The notes: a model not told the origin generated them from the letters alone. Positions 37,389 through 46,757 are shown, counted from the stretch's first letter. The stretch is 64,000 bases of DNA from Bacillus sp. SD075 (GCF_017355165.1 NZ_JADILK010000002.1:62001-126000); one strand, 5' to 3'. Numbers and translations: made by a program.

Positions 37389-38270
37389 ATGATGAACGTT
37401 CAGGCCCTTTTGCAAATGAATACAATTTTTATTAGTATCCTAATTGAATCCCTTCCCTTCATTTTACTTGGAGTCCTTATATCTGGAATCATCCAAATGT
37501 TTGTGTCAGAAGAGATGATTGCAAAAATCATACCGAAAAATCCGATCTTATCTGTTCTATCCGCAATAGGTGCAGGAGTCTTTTTTCTTGCCTGCGAGTG
37601 CGGGATCGTCCCGATTACCCGACGCTTGATCGCTAAAGGGGTTCCTCTTTCAGCAGCCATTGCCTTTATGCTTTCTGCACCCATTCTCAATCCGATCGTC
37701 CTGTTTTCCACCTATATAGCGTTTGGTAATAGCTGGAGCATGGTTTTCTACCGTGGCGGAATTGCATTCATGGTCGTTCTGATCATTGCATGCATCCTTT
37801 CTTTTCAATTTAAGACAAATCAGCTTAAACAGGAACCTATCGATCATATACATCACCATAAACTTACATTTAAAGACAAAATAACAGGGATGTTTAAACA
37901 CTCGATTGAAGAGTTCTTTTCGGTTGGAAAATACTTAATCATTGGTGCACTGTTGGCAGCTGTCATCCAAACCTTTTTGAAAACATCCCTATTGCTTGAA
38001 ATAGGTCAAGAAAAACTATCCGGGAATGCAGTCATGATGGCTTTGTCCTATGTCATGTCCTTGTGTTCCCAAGCCGACGCCTTTGTTGCAAGTTCTTTTA
38101 GAAGTACCTTCTCGCCCTCTTCACTAGTTGCTTTTCTTGTATTTGGGGCCATGTTTGATATAAAAAATACGATCATGCTATTAGGTACCTTCAAAACAAA
38201 ATTCGTTTTATGTTTGATGGCCTATATATTTATTTCCGTCTTAGGCCTAACTTTATTGTTTATTTCTTAA
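37389..38270 (+). CDS. UPF0718/YraQ-like permease (YcgR type)
   Basis: A 293-residue membrane permease with two four-helix halves joined by a His-rich cytoplasmic loop (IDHIHHHKLTFKDK, about 155-168). The first half carries ACECGIVPITRRL, a Cys-x-Cys-like motif related to that in ArsP-type permeases, and the second CSQADAFVASSF. Metal or metalloid export has been proposed for the superfamily; the substrate is unknown. GGAAGGTGG precedes the start. It pairs with the DUF1980 gene 14 bases downstream. Confidence 0.85.
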   Translation: MMNVQALLQMNTIFISILIESLPFILLGVLISGIIQMFVSEEMIAKIIPKNPILSVLSAIGAGVFFLACECGIVPITRRLIAKGVPLSAAIAFMLSAPILNPIVLFSTYIAFGNSWSMVFYRGGIAFMVVLIIACILSFQFKTNQLKQEPIDHIHHHKLTFKDKITGMFKHSIEEFFSVGKYLIIGALLAAVIQTFLKTSLLLEIGQEKLSGNAVMMALSYVMSLCSQADAFVASSFRSTFSPSSLVAFLVFGAMFDIKNTIMLLGTFKTKFVLCLMAYIFISVLGLTLLFIS

Positions 38271-38284
38271 AGAGGGTGTTTTAT

Positions 38285-39121
38285 ATGGGGAAATTATTCA
38301 TATTACTTGGACTTACTTTTTTATTCATGCATTTACACGCCTCGGGGAATATATCGAAATACATTAATATGGAGTATTCATATGTTTCACAGATTGCTAT
38401 CTATATACTGGCAATACTCACGTTAATGGGATCTTACTTATATTTTAAGGAAGATAATCAAGAAGAATGTATGGATTGTCAGTGCGGGCATGATCACTCC
38501 CAGGAAAATAAGAAATGGACAAGGAACCTTACTTACTTCCTATTCTTCATTCCCATTTTAACCGGCCTCTTTTTGCCAGTTGCCACTATGGACTCCAATA
38601 TTGTAGAAAAAAAAGGATTTCATTTCCCGGTGTATGAGGACTCGGATGAGTATAGCCAGCATCAATTTCTGCAGCCGGATACGAGTCTTTATTATGGCAA
38701 GGATGACTATTTAACTCTAATGGATAACTCTCTCAAAGGATTGGTTGATCGTGATAGTCTTCAATTAACCGATGAAAACTATCTAAACGATTTAGAAGCC
38801 ATCTATTACGCTCCTGGAAAGTTCACTGGCAAGCAAATAACGTTAACCGGGTTTTCGTACAATTCAGATGAGCTAGCCAAAAACCAGGTATTCCTGTTTC
38901 GTTTTGGGGTCATTCACTGTGTCGCAGACTCTGGGGTATTCGGTATGCTAATCGAATTTCCTGAAGGAATGCACCCTAAAAATGATGAGTGGTATTCCGT
39001 GACAGGTGAATTGGAATCCATTTATTATCAGCCATTCAAGAAAACCATTCCACTGCTCAAGGTATCATCACATAGTAAAATCGCTGAACCCGATGATCCC
39101 TACGTTTATAGACAATATTAA
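38285..39121 (+). CDS. TIGR03943/DUF1980 family membrane protein (YcgQ type)
   Basis: A 278-residue protein with three N-terminal transmembrane helices, a short Cys/His cluster on the loop (CMDCQCGHDHS at about 59-69) and a large extracytoplasmic C-terminal domain (about 110-278; LTGFSYNSDEL, RFGVIHCVADSGV). It accompanies UPF0718 permeases throughout Firmicutes and is thought to be their partner. The Cys/His cluster suggests metal binding. The start at 38285 follows AGAGGGTG. Confidence 0.85.
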   Translation: MGKLFILLGLTFLFMHLHASGNISKYINMEYSYVSQIAIYILAILTLMGSYLYFKEDNQEECMDCQCGHDHSQENKKWTRNLTYFLFFIPILTGLFLPVATMDSNIVEKKGFHFPVYEDSDEYSQHQFLQPDTSLYYGKDDYLTLMDNSLKGLVDRDSLQLTDENYLNDLEAIYYAPGKFTGKQITLTGFSYNSDELAKNQVFLFRFGVIHCVADSGVFGMLIEFPEGMHPKNDEWYSVTGELESIYYQPFKKTIPLLKVSSHSKIAEPDDPYVYRQY

Positions 39122-39132
39122 AAAATTCATCA

Positions 39133-39170
39133 TGGAAAGGTAAGGATTATATTATTCTTCCTTTCTTTTT
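39133..39170 (+). terminator. intrinsic terminator of the permease/DUF1980 operon
   Basis: Stem AAAGG-AAG-AT paired with AT-CTT-CCTTT, then TCTTTTTTATT. Confidence 0.7.
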
Positions 39171-39400
39171 TATTACCTCAAACTTCCATTTTATGAAAGG
39201 CTTTTTACTAGTTATCTCTTTATGCGAAATGGCCCTCTTACTCCCCACTTGAATTCACTCAAGGTGACAGATCTACAAAATACTCTAAAAAATGACGAAA
39301 AAGTTGAATTTTATTTATATGGGTCATGTTTTTTATATGGCTTACCTTTATAATATAAATGCTACATATTTTTTTACCACATCAGGAGGAACTTTCCTAA

Positions 39401-40573
39401 ATGAACAATTCGAAAAACTCTTTCATTCTTGCAGGAACGATTATAGGTACCCTTATCGCCGGCACCTCTGCTTATGCTGGTTCTTATCAAGTTAAATCCG
39501 GGGACACCCTTGATAAAATCTCTAAAGCCAATAATACAACTGTCCAAAAATTAAAATCTCAAAACCATTTGACTAGTAACCTTATTTTTCCCGGACAAGT
39601 CTTGAAGGTTAATACTAAAGCCCAGACAGATGAAAATATTGATAAAACCGAAAAATATGTGGTTAAATTGGGGGATTCTTTATCTAAAATTGCTAATAGA
39701 TATAACCTTTCCCTTACTGCCCTGCTTAAATTAAACTCTCAAATTTCTAATTCGGATCGCATTTATATTGGCCAAACCATCCGGGTTTCCGGACAAGCCC
39801 CTGCATCCAGCTCTACGGCTACAAACAGTCATTCTAATGCTACATATACAGTCAAATCCGGGGACACACTGGACAAAATTTCGAGATCCAATAATATGAC
39901 TATCCAACAATTAAAGTCTAAAAACCATTTGACTAGCAGCCTTATTTTTCCCGGACAGGTCTTGAAGGTTAATACCCTTACCAGCAATCCGGATAATAGT
40001 AAAAATACAACAGAAGTTTATGTGGTTAAATTAGGGGATTCCTTATCAACAATCGCTAAAAGATACAACCTTTCCCTTAGTGCCTTACTTAAAATAAACC
40101 CTAATATTTCTAATTCAGATCGTATTCGTATAGGCCAAACCATCCGTGTTTCTGGGAAAGCCCCGGCATCTGCGATTAAAAAAACGTCCAAATCGACCAA
40201 AGCAGATCAAGTTTTGGCTGCTGGCGCTAAATACATGGGAGCCAAGTATGTTTACGGTGCGAGCACTTCACGCACTGACGTATTTGATTGCTCTTCATTC
40301 ACATTAAGGGCATTCCAAAGTGCAGGTGTTTCCTTGCCTCGAAATTCAGTGGCTCAATCGCACGTTGGTAAAGCTGTATCTTCAAAATCCCTCCAAAAAG
40401 GGGACTTAGTATTTTTTGATACTAATAATGATGGTGTAATCAATCATGTTGGAATTTATGCAGGTGATGGTCAAATGCTGAATGCCTCTACATCTCAAGG
40501 TGTATCCTACGCTAACATTAACAATTCTTATTGGGGACCCAGCTTTGTAAAGGCAGTCCGAGTTCTTAACTAA
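39401..40573 (+). CDS. cell wall D,L-endopeptidase with four LysM and one NlpC/P60 domain
   Basis: A 390-residue secreted autolysin. Signal peptide 1-26 (ends SAYA). LysM domains lie at about 28-71, 85-129, 148-191 and 206-250, followed by a Ser/Lys linker and an NlpC/P60 domain at 270-390 with catalytic Cys297 (DCSSF) and His349 (NHVGIY). The first LysM pair is duplicated almost word for word at a spacing of 120 residues. It should bind murein and cut D-Glu-mDAP bonds, like LytF, CwlS and LytE. CAGGAGGAAC precedes the start. Single gene. Confidence 0.94.
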   Translation: MNNSKNSFILAGTIIGTLIAGTSAYAGSYQVKSGDTLDKISKANNTTVQKLKSQNHLTSNLIFPGQVLKVNTKAQTDENIDKTEKYVVKLGDSLSKIANRYNLSLTALLKLNSQISNSDRIYIGQTIRVSGQAPASSSTATNSHSNATYTVKSGDTLDKISRSNNMTIQQLKSKNHLTSSLIFPGQVLKVNTLTSNPDNSKNTTEVYVVKLGDSLSTIAKRYNLSLSALLKINPNISNSDRIRIGQTIRVSGKAPASAIKKTSKSTKADQVLAAGAKYMGAKYVYGASTSRTDVFDCSSFTLRAFQSAGVSLPRNSVAQSHVGKAVSSKSLQKGDLVFFDTNNDGVINHVGIYAGDGQMLNASTSQGVSYANINNSYWGPSFVKAVRVLN

Positions 40574-40639
40574 ATAATGAAATGGCATTAAACAATTGTT
40601 GGCTAAAAAATAAACTCTATAGGCCTTGATTAAAGAGCA

Positions 40640-40676
40640 AAAAAGTGTGTATTGATAAAATATCATACACGCTTCT
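40640..40676. terminator. bidirectional hairpin after the LysM-NlpC/P60 gene
   Basis: AAG-GTGTAT-GATA paired with TATC-ATACAC-CTT around AAA; six T on the minus strand and CTTCTTTGC on the plus strand. Confidence 0.65.
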
Positions 40677-40850
40677 TTGCGTGTTATAATGTCAAATAGC
40701 CGCCAATTGGTGTTATGGCTTATAACCCTTCTCATCCTCTCACCGCATTAACTTTGCATCTCCATAATCGCATAAGTGAGTTGTTTACTGATACGTACTC
40801 CTTCCAATCATAATAATTCCTTTCGTTCAGCTATTTCATCCTTCTTTTTT

Positions 40851-41051
40851 CTATGACAGACAATCGTTTATTGTAAATACCATGCTTTTCTTAATAACTT
40901 TTTCATCACCTGCCTGTTTTGTTAGATGTCTTTCCTGCATTTCCACTTGCTTGTAATGGACTTTTTCTTCAGTAAGATCGATGAACAGCATATACTGTTG
41001 AGATTCTTTATTCGACTCTATTAACCGTGCCAATGATACATTTTTACGCAT
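40851..41051 (-). CDS. small hypothetical protein, 66 residues
   Basis: I do not recognise this protein. It starts MRKNVSLARLIESNKE and is charged and soluble, with no signal peptide. Support comes from a good ribosome binding site (AAAGGGA, seven bases before the ATG) and a terminator-like hairpin with a T run downstream at 40640-40676. The N-terminus loosely recalls small basic Bacillus proteins such as FbpB, but I would not assign it. Confidence 0.45.
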   Translation of the reverse strand: MRKNVSLARLIESNKESQQYMLFIDLTEEKVHYKQVEMQERHLTKQAGDEKVIKKSMVFTINDCLS

Positions 41052-41626
41052 TTTTGTGTCCCTTTAACTATAGAAATTGCCATGCTAAAAAGAATGGTTT
41101 TCTCCACTTAGGAAAAAAATAGGCCCCATTGCTTCGTGACATTTTCAAAATACTCCTAATTTAAAAATTCCTGGTTTCAATTTTGATAGGACAGTGACAA
41201 TACTGATATTGTCATTTTGAATATATCCTGTTTACTTTTTCACCTTTCCATTCTTGTCCTTGGTCGGCCCATTTATATATAGTAAGCAGTATCTACATTG
41301 CCAACAAAAAAGGACTTCATCACAGAAGACCTTTCAGATTGGAGATAAGAAGAGCATTTGCCTACAGTTTTTTCTTTAAAATAATTGCAGTTGATTTCAA
41401 ATACCCGCTCCCTTTTGTAGACATTGATTTTAAATCCCTTTCCGCCGACTGCCTGCCAAGTCTCCTCTCCACAAGCACCTAGCGGAGTCTCGGCTAGACA
41501 GTTATTCGGCAGGAGGGTCCCAAATTTCTTCAATCCAATCAGGATTACAGTAAAAAACCATTAAGGATAATCCAGTCTTGTTTTAAAATCATGGTTCGGG
41601 GTGAGATTCCGAACTTCCTTTTGGTA
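41052..41626. other. intergenic stretch with no supported gene
   Basis: No convincing coding sequence. 41440-41520 resembles, in a degenerate way, the GC-richer intergenic repeats of Bacillus (CTTTCCG..., CTCCTC..., GGAGTCTCGG). A hairpin GTTCGG / CCGAAC at 41594-41614 lies just past the decarboxylase stop and may terminate it. Confidence 0.4.
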
Positions 41627-43300
41627 TTACTTTAGTTTTTCTTGCCTTTCAAGATACTGCCTCATTTTTTGCAAATAATCAGGTGCATCCATTTGATCTT
41701 TCACGACCAATTCTATAAGGCAAAGCTTATCGGCGTTCATGTCCTGAGCATTTAGAATGGCTTCATCCAATTCACCATTCGTCTCGACTTTTGCTGTAAA
41801 TGCCTCTTGACCAAACGCTTCAGCCAGTTTTGTATAATCCCACTCTGGTATCTCGTTGTATTTCTGTTTTTCTATATCGACTTTTACGTTTAAGAATTTT
41901 TCTATCGTGTAGCCGTTATTGTTGAGGATGAACACGATGGGCTTGCAGCCATTCTCCAGCATCGAGCTTATTTCCTGTGCTGTCAGCTGTATCGAGCCGT
42001 CTCCGGTAAACAAGAGAACACGCCGGTTTCTATCTGCTATACAAGCACCGAAAGCTGCAGGCGTCGCATATCCGATACTTTGCCAGCCTCCCTGAGCTAT
42101 GTAGGTCGCCCCTTTCGGCAACCTGACCTGTGACATGCCATAAGAGAATGTTCCTGTTTCCGTGACCACAATGTCATTTTCCTTCAACATTTGCTGAAAT
42201 CGAGGATAATAGGAAGCGGCTTCCAGTGGTGCTGATTGGCCTTCTACCATTGTGTCATATGGAAACGAGATATTTCCGACAGATCCGTTCTGCCGGTAGC
42301 CAATGTCCTGGAGGGCATTTAGAATTTCCTCCGCCCTGACATTCATATAACTGGCTTCTCCCACTTTTAATGTGTCAGGTTGAATTTCCACCATTTTCAA
42401 CGGGTTAAGCTTTGCTGTACCTTTGGAAGTATTGACGTCTGACCAAACAGCACCAACAGCTATGATGAAATCCGCGTCTTCAACAGTCTGAGTTACATCC
42501 ATACTTCCCAAAGCGCCGCCGTATACACCAATATACTGGGGATGGCTCTCATCAAACCCGCTTTTTCCCTGCATTAACGAAGCAACTGGTACATTTAACC
42601 TCTCGGCGAGCTGCAGTACGGGTTTCTGCAGGTTATACCGAATTGTTTTCACGTCGACAAGCAAAACCGCTTTGTTTACATGTTCTAACATACCTTTTAT
42701 ATGTTCCATTGCTGACTGTACCGCATCGATATTCGTTTTATGCACATTTTCAGAAGTCTCACTTTGAGAAAGCAACGGTTTTTCAACAAGATCGATAGCC
42801 ACTACCAAATAAACGGGCTTTTTCTTTTCTTTAGCGATTCTGATTGCAGCCGGTATCTCCATAGCTGCGTTTTCTGGTGTAAGAATCGCCGTATAACTGG
42901 TGATATGCTCATAAACCTTACGGAAAACATCAAAATCTCCGTCCATTAACGTATGATGGGCAAGCTCCTTCTCCTGTTGCATCATGGACTTTGGAGAGCC
43001 GACAATATGTATGAGCGGCACATTTTCACTGTACGCGCCAGCTATTGCATTACATGCGCTCATTTCCCCAACACCAAAGGTGGTGATGAGTGCCGACATA
43101 CCCTTCACCCGGGCATAAGCGTCCGCTGCGTATCCAGCATTTAGCTCATTTCTTCCATTAATAAACTCAATCCCATCATAATCTTCCAAAGTATCTAGCA
43201 ATGAGAAATTATAGTCGCCAGGCACACCAAAAATCTCTGTAATGCCTTCTTCCTTTAAGCAGTCGTATAAATATTGTCCCAGGGTTCTGTTTCCAGCCAA
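41627..43300 (-). CDS. thiamine-diphosphate 2-oxoacid decarboxylase (indolepyruvate/pyruvate decarboxylase type)
   Basis: A 557-residue ThDP enzyme that decarboxylates a 2-oxo acid to an aldehyde. Visible residues: catalytic Glu52 (NGRNELNAGYAADAYAR), the adjacent His pair 115-116 (ELAHHTLMDGDF) that marks decarboxylases rather than synthases, and the ThDP/Mg motif GDGSIQLTAQEI...NNNGYTIE. I prefer the TTG start at 43300, eight bases after AAGGAG; a GTG at 43309 is inside that site. Indolepyruvate, phenylpyruvate or branched-chain oxo acids are all possible. Divergent from an enhancer-binding regulator that probably controls it. Confidence 0.9.
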   Translation of the reverse strand: MAGNRTLGQYLYDCLKEEGITEIFGVPGDYNFSLLDTLEDYDGIEFINGRNELNAGYAADAYARVKGMSALITTFGVGEMSACNAIAGAYSENVPLIHIVGSPKSMMQQEKELAHHTLMDGDFDVFRKVYEHITSYTAILTPENAAMEIPAAIRIAKEKKKPVYLVVAIDLVEKPLLSQSETSENVHKTNIDAVQSAMEHIKGMLEHVNKAVLLVDVKTIRYNLQKPVLQLAERLNVPVASLMQGKSGFDESHPQYIGVYGGALGSMDVTQTVEDADFIIAVGAVWSDVNTSKGTAKLNPLKMVEIQPDTLKVGEASYMNVRAEEILNALQDIGYRQNGSVGNISFPYDTMVEGQSAPLEAASYYPRFQQMLKENDIVVTETGTFSYGMSQVRLPKGATYIAQGGWQSIGYATPAAFGACIADRNRRVLLFTGDGSIQLTAQEISSMLENGCKPIVFILNNNGYTIEKFLNVKVDIEKQKYNEIPEWDYTKLAEAFGQEAFTAKVETNGELDEAILNAQDMNADKLCLIELVVKDQMDAPDYLQKMRQYLERQEKLK

Positions 43301-43444
43301 GTCAACCACTCCTTCATTCGATTACTATCTACTTTATTTATACCCAATCATAAGTAGGTTAATCGTATAAGTATCCATATTCTTAATGGGTCTAGCCATT
43401 CTATTACTCTAGTTATAGCTTTGATGAAAGAAGTGAGTGTCATC

Positions 43445-43540
43445 ATTCCAGCATGGAATCTTCTTAAAAATGATTCAAATATAAATCGAAATATCTGAAA
43501 ATTCTTGATTTCACCTCTATTTTTGATTTATATTTGAATC
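43445..43540. promoter_or_regulatory. paired regulator sites between decarboxylase and enhancer-binding protein genes
   Basis: GATTCAAATATAAATC at 43472-43487 and its exact reverse complement at 43525-43540 form a perfect 16-bp inverted repeat. Each copy is also a 12/16 palindrome, and centres are 53 bp apart. A third palindrome ATTCCA-GCA-TGGAAT lies at 43445-43459. The pattern fits upstream activator sites; no clear -24/-12 promoter is present. Confidence 0.65.
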
Positions 43541-43565
43541 ACCGGAACATTGGATAAGGGGGAAA

Positions 43566-44969
43566 ATGATGAGTGATAACAATGTCAAAAAAGTTTTGGA
43601 ATGTATCATCAACACATCCAATAACAATATTACCGTGACAGATGAAAAAGGATTCATTTTATTCACGAATCCTAACCATTGGTGGATATATGGAATCGAA
43701 CCAGAACATTATCTTGGGAAATCCGTTTATCAGCTCGAAACGGAAGGAATCCTTTCACCTTCGATTTCTGCCATGGTATTGAAAGAGAAAACACCTGTCC
43801 AGATCATGCAGCAAACGAAGACGGGAAAAATCGTCATGTCGACTGCCTATCCCATCTTTGATGATGATGGTGAATTGATTCGTGTCGTCAGTTATGCCCA
43901 AGATCAAACTGAAATCAGGAACCTCCAGGATCAGTACGGTCAATTGGAGAAAAAGATTCAAGAATACCAATCGGAGGTCGAGGAACTTAGGGAACAGGAA
44001 GAGCTGATCTATCGCAGCAAGGAAATGCGGCAAATCGCCAAAACGATACACCGTGTTTCCAAAACGGATGCAACCGTCATGCTTCTTGGGGAATCCGGTG
44101 TGGGAAAGAGCGTCTTCGCCCGCCGGCTACATAATCAGAGTTACCGCAGCAAAGAGCCATTCATCGAAGTCAACTGCAGTACCATCCCAGAAAGTCTCTT
44201 TGAATCTGAAATGTTTGGATACGAAGGGGGATCCTTCACTGGTGCGCAAAAGCAGGGGAAGCAAGGGCTGGTAGAACAAGCAGATAACGGAACCTTATTT
44301 CTCGATGAAATCGGGGAGCTTCCCCTCGATATGCAAGTAAAATTGTTAAATGTCCTGCAAGAGAAGACTTTTAAAAGAGTGGGTGGAAAAAAAGAGCATA
44401 AGATAGATTTCAGGCTGGTAACGGCAACCAATCAAAACCTTGAGGAAATGGTGGAAAAGGGAACATTCAGGCTCGATTTGTATTACCGCTTAAATGTGAT
44501 TCCCATCCAAATACCGCCATTACGAGAAAGAAAAGAAGATATTGCCATTTTAATCAATCATAATCTCGAAATCATCAACAAGAAATATAAGTCTGCTAAG
44601 AAATTGCACCCTTCCACTTACGAAATACTTATTCAGCATAAATGGTCAGGAAACGTGCGTGAATTGGAAAACCTGATTGAACGGCTCATTTTGACCTCGG
44701 AAGACTCCATCATTTTCCCAGGCTTTCTCCCTTCCCATTTCCATGGGCAAGAATCATTGACGAAAATAGATGATACGTTAATGATCGACGATATGATGGT
44801 TGATGATCGTGATCTCAATACCGCACTCGAACAAGTGGAAAAATGGATGATGATGAAAGCGGGTAAACAATGTAAGTCCACATATGAAATGGCTAAATTC
44901 TTAGGGATCAGCCAGCCTTCCGTCGTCAGGAAAATGAAGAAATATAAAGGTCAATTACCCATTAAGTAA
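43566..44969 (+). CDS. PAS-AAA+ sigma-54-type enhancer-binding transcriptional regulator
   Basis: A 467-residue regulator. A PAS domain is at about 5-115 (ITVTDEKGFILFTN), then a short coiled coil (120-150), an AAA+ domain (about 155-385) and a C-terminal HTH (TYEMAKFLGISQPSVVRK). Walker A is GESGVGKS, the sigma-54 contact loop is GSFTGA in place of GAFTGA, Walker B is LFLDEIGE, and RELEN marks the AAA lid. AAGGGGG precedes either of two adjacent ATG codons; the second, at 43569, has better spacing. The divergent decarboxylase is the obvious target, with the PAS domain sensing a small molecule. Confidence 0.9.
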   Translation: MMSDNNVKKVLECIINTSNNNITVTDEKGFILFTNPNHWWIYGIEPEHYLGKSVYQLETEGILSPSISAMVLKEKTPVQIMQQTKTGKIVMSTAYPIFDDDGELIRVVSYAQDQTEIRNLQDQYGQLEKKIQEYQSEVEELREQEELIYRSKEMRQIAKTIHRVSKTDATVMLLGESGVGKSVFARRLHNQSYRSKEPFIEVNCSTIPESLFESEMFGYEGGSFTGAQKQGKQGLVEQADNGTLFLDEIGELPLDMQVKLLNVLQEKTFKRVGGKKEHKIDFRLVTATNQNLEEMVEKGTFRLDLYYRLNVIPIQIPPLRERKEDIAILINHNLEIINKKYKSAKKLHPSTYEILIQHKWSGNVRELENLIERLILTSEDSIIFPGFLPSHFHGQESLTKIDDTLMIDDMMVDDRDLNTALEQVEKWMMMKAGKQCKSTYEMAKFLGISQPSVVRKMKKYKGQLPIK

Positions 44970-45013
44970 AAGAATATTTCACTGCAATCTCCCCTTTTAA
45001 GTATATAGAATAA

Positions 45014-45033
45014 GGACCTTCATATGAAGGTCC
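45014..45033. terminator. bidirectional terminator between the enhancer-binding protein gene and cobT
   Basis: Perfect 20-bp palindrome, half GGACCTTCAT, between convergent genes; followed by CCTATTTCTT on the plus strand and TTATTCTATA on the minus strand. Confidence 0.75.
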
Positions 45034-45041
45034 CCTATTTC

Positions 45042-46088
45042 TTACTTATTTGACACACCTGCAGATTCAAATGTTGCCATTTCCTTAATGACCAATGTCG
45101 CTGCCTTAAGGATTGGGTATGACAGTGCGGCCCCTGTTCCTTCCCCGATTCTCATTCCCAGGTCAAGGACCGGCTCCTTGCCCAGCAGTTCTATGGCCGT
45201 TCTATGACCCGGTTCTGCAGACCGATGCCCAACAAACATATAATCGGCTGCACGTTCGGAAATCAGGTTTGCCAATACAGCAGCCGTGGTTGTAATGAAA
45301 CCATCAACAAGAATGGGTATACGGTTATTAGCTGCAGCAAGCATCGCCCCTGCCATACCTGCAATTTCGAATCCACCGATATTCATCAAAATATGGATTG
45401 GATCATCAGGATTAGGATTTCTTAATGCAATCGCTTCTTCTATTATTCTCCGCTTATGTAAAATGCCTGCTGACTTCAATCCTGTTCCTTGCCCCACTAG
45501 TGATTCGACGCTTTTCCCGCTTACGATGGAGATGATGGCGGTACTGGAAGTCGTATTTCCTATTCCCATTTCACCTAGAATCAGGCAGTTCGCTCCACGG
45601 GCAATCATTTTCTGTGCACGGTCATATCCAATTTCAAGCGCTTGAATTACTTCTTCCTTTGTCATCGCCTCTTCCTTATAAAAGTTTCTAGTTCCATTGC
45701 GGACTTTTCTCGAAGTTAATCCCGGAGCTTCGATATCTGCATCGATCCCTATATCGACAATGTCCAAGTAAGCATCTATCGCGCGGCTTAAAACATTGAT
45801 GGCAGCACCATCATTCAGGAAATTGAGTGCCATTTGTTCCGTCACTTCTTTTGGATAAGCCGAAACCCCTTCTTCCGTAATACCATGATCGGCTGCAAAC
45901 ACGATCACTCCCGGTTTCGAAATGTCCGGGAATGCCTCTCCGGTCATCTTGGCCAGTTCGATTATCCATTCTTCAAGCCGACCTAGGCTTCCCTGAGGAA
46001 CCGTCAGCGAATCGACATGGCCTTTAACCCGCCGTCCCATTTCTTCATCCAGCATCGGGATGGAGATGGCAGCTAACCCATTCGTCAT
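45042..46088 (-). CDS. cobT: nicotinate-nucleotide--dimethylbenzimidazole phosphoribosyltransferase
   Basis: A 348-residue CobT that makes alpha-ribazole phosphate, the lower-ligand nucleotide of cobalamin. Recognisable segments: FAADHGITEEGVSAYP, GEMGIGNTTSSTAI, VDGFITTTAAV and the C-terminal GEGTGAAL with the catalytic Glu (MRIGEGTGAALSYPIL). I start at 46088 because GGGGGGATTAAT precedes it. No other cobalamin gene and no cobalamin riboswitch are visible nearby, so it may serve salvage rather than a local pathway. Confidence 0.94.
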   Translation of the reverse strand: MTNGLAAISIPMLDEEMGRRVKGHVDSLTVPQGSLGRLEEWIIELAKMTGEAFPDISKPGVIVFAADHGITEEGVSAYPKEVTEQMALNFLNDGAAINVLSRAIDAYLDIVDIGIDADIEAPGLTSRKVRNGTRNFYKEEAMTKEEVIQALEIGYDRAQKMIARGANCLILGEMGIGNTTSSTAIISIVSGKSVESLVGQGTGLKSAGILHKRRIIEEAIALRNPNPDDPIHILMNIGGFEIAGMAGAMLAAANNRIPILVDGFITTTAAVLANLISERAADYMFVGHRSAEPGHRTAIELLGKEPVLDLGMRIGEGTGAALSYPILKAATLVIKEMATFESAGVSNK

Positions 46089-46216
46089 ATTAATCCCCCC
46101 CACAACTCAAAATGAAAAACCTTAACCATCGGAAAAGGTTCTTAACCATCATCTGCTATAAATACAACTTAGTCCATATAATTATCCTTTTATCACTTGT
46201 ATTCACTGTGATTTAT

Positions 46217-46757
46217 TTACTCCGGCACTCCCATTTCATTTAATGGGTAGATTCGAAATTTCACTTTGCCCAAAAGTGATTTCTCAGAAATAAAACCAGA
46301 TCTTCTTCCATCCCAACTATTCCTTCGATTATCCCCCATGACAAATAATTGGCCAACAGGCACCTTGGATTTCCCAAGTAAATCATTCAGAGTGAAATTC
46401 TCCGTCAGATTTCCTTCTGGTGGAATCTCCTTCTTTTTTGTTTTCAAATATGGTTCTGTATACTTTTTCCCACTGATATATAAGACATCATCTTTCATTT
46501 CGACACTGTCACCTGGTAAACCGATTTATATAATTCTTTTCCACGTCCGGGGCATAAAATACGACCATATCGAAGCGTTCCGGCTTTCCGATTTTAGCTA
46601 CCACGATCCGATCATCATTTTCATAAGTCGGCTCCATTGATTCACCTTTTACTGTGACTGGTGTAAATAAAAACTGTTGGCAAATGAACACGATGATTAA
46701 AGCGAATAAGATAGATTTCAACCACGAGGACACTTCACTTTCCACTTCATTCTTCAT
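46217..46757 (-). pseudogene. type I signal peptidase gene, broken by a deletion that removes the catalytic lysine
   Basis: The first part (46757-46509) encodes the N-terminal membrane helix and the catalytic serine box GESMEPTYENDD. The second part (from about 46525 in another frame to 46217) gives [15 protein letters not shown], the box E motif [13 protein letters not shown] and the normal end. Where family members read a Lys-Arg-hydrophobic triplet before IGLPGD, only one base of nine remains, an apparent 8-base loss. This deletes the general-base lysine and shifts the frame to a stop 15 bases on. GGAGGGGAGGGAGC precedes the original ATG. Confidence 0.88.

Noticed and set aside
41273-41533. 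86-residue minus-strand frame
   Set aside because: TTG start without a ribosome binding site; part of it coincides with a stretch that resembles a degenerate intergenic repeat. Left as non-coding.
43301-43471. Sigma-54 (-24/-12) promoter for the decarboxylase gene
   Set aside because: A TGGC is present at about 43382-43400 (minus strand), but the required GC twelve bases later is missing, so I do not annotate it.
46089-46216. Cobalamin riboswitch upstream of cobT
   Set aside because: Only about 130 bases with no B12-box-like sequence; a short direct repeat (CTTAACCATC) is all that is seen.
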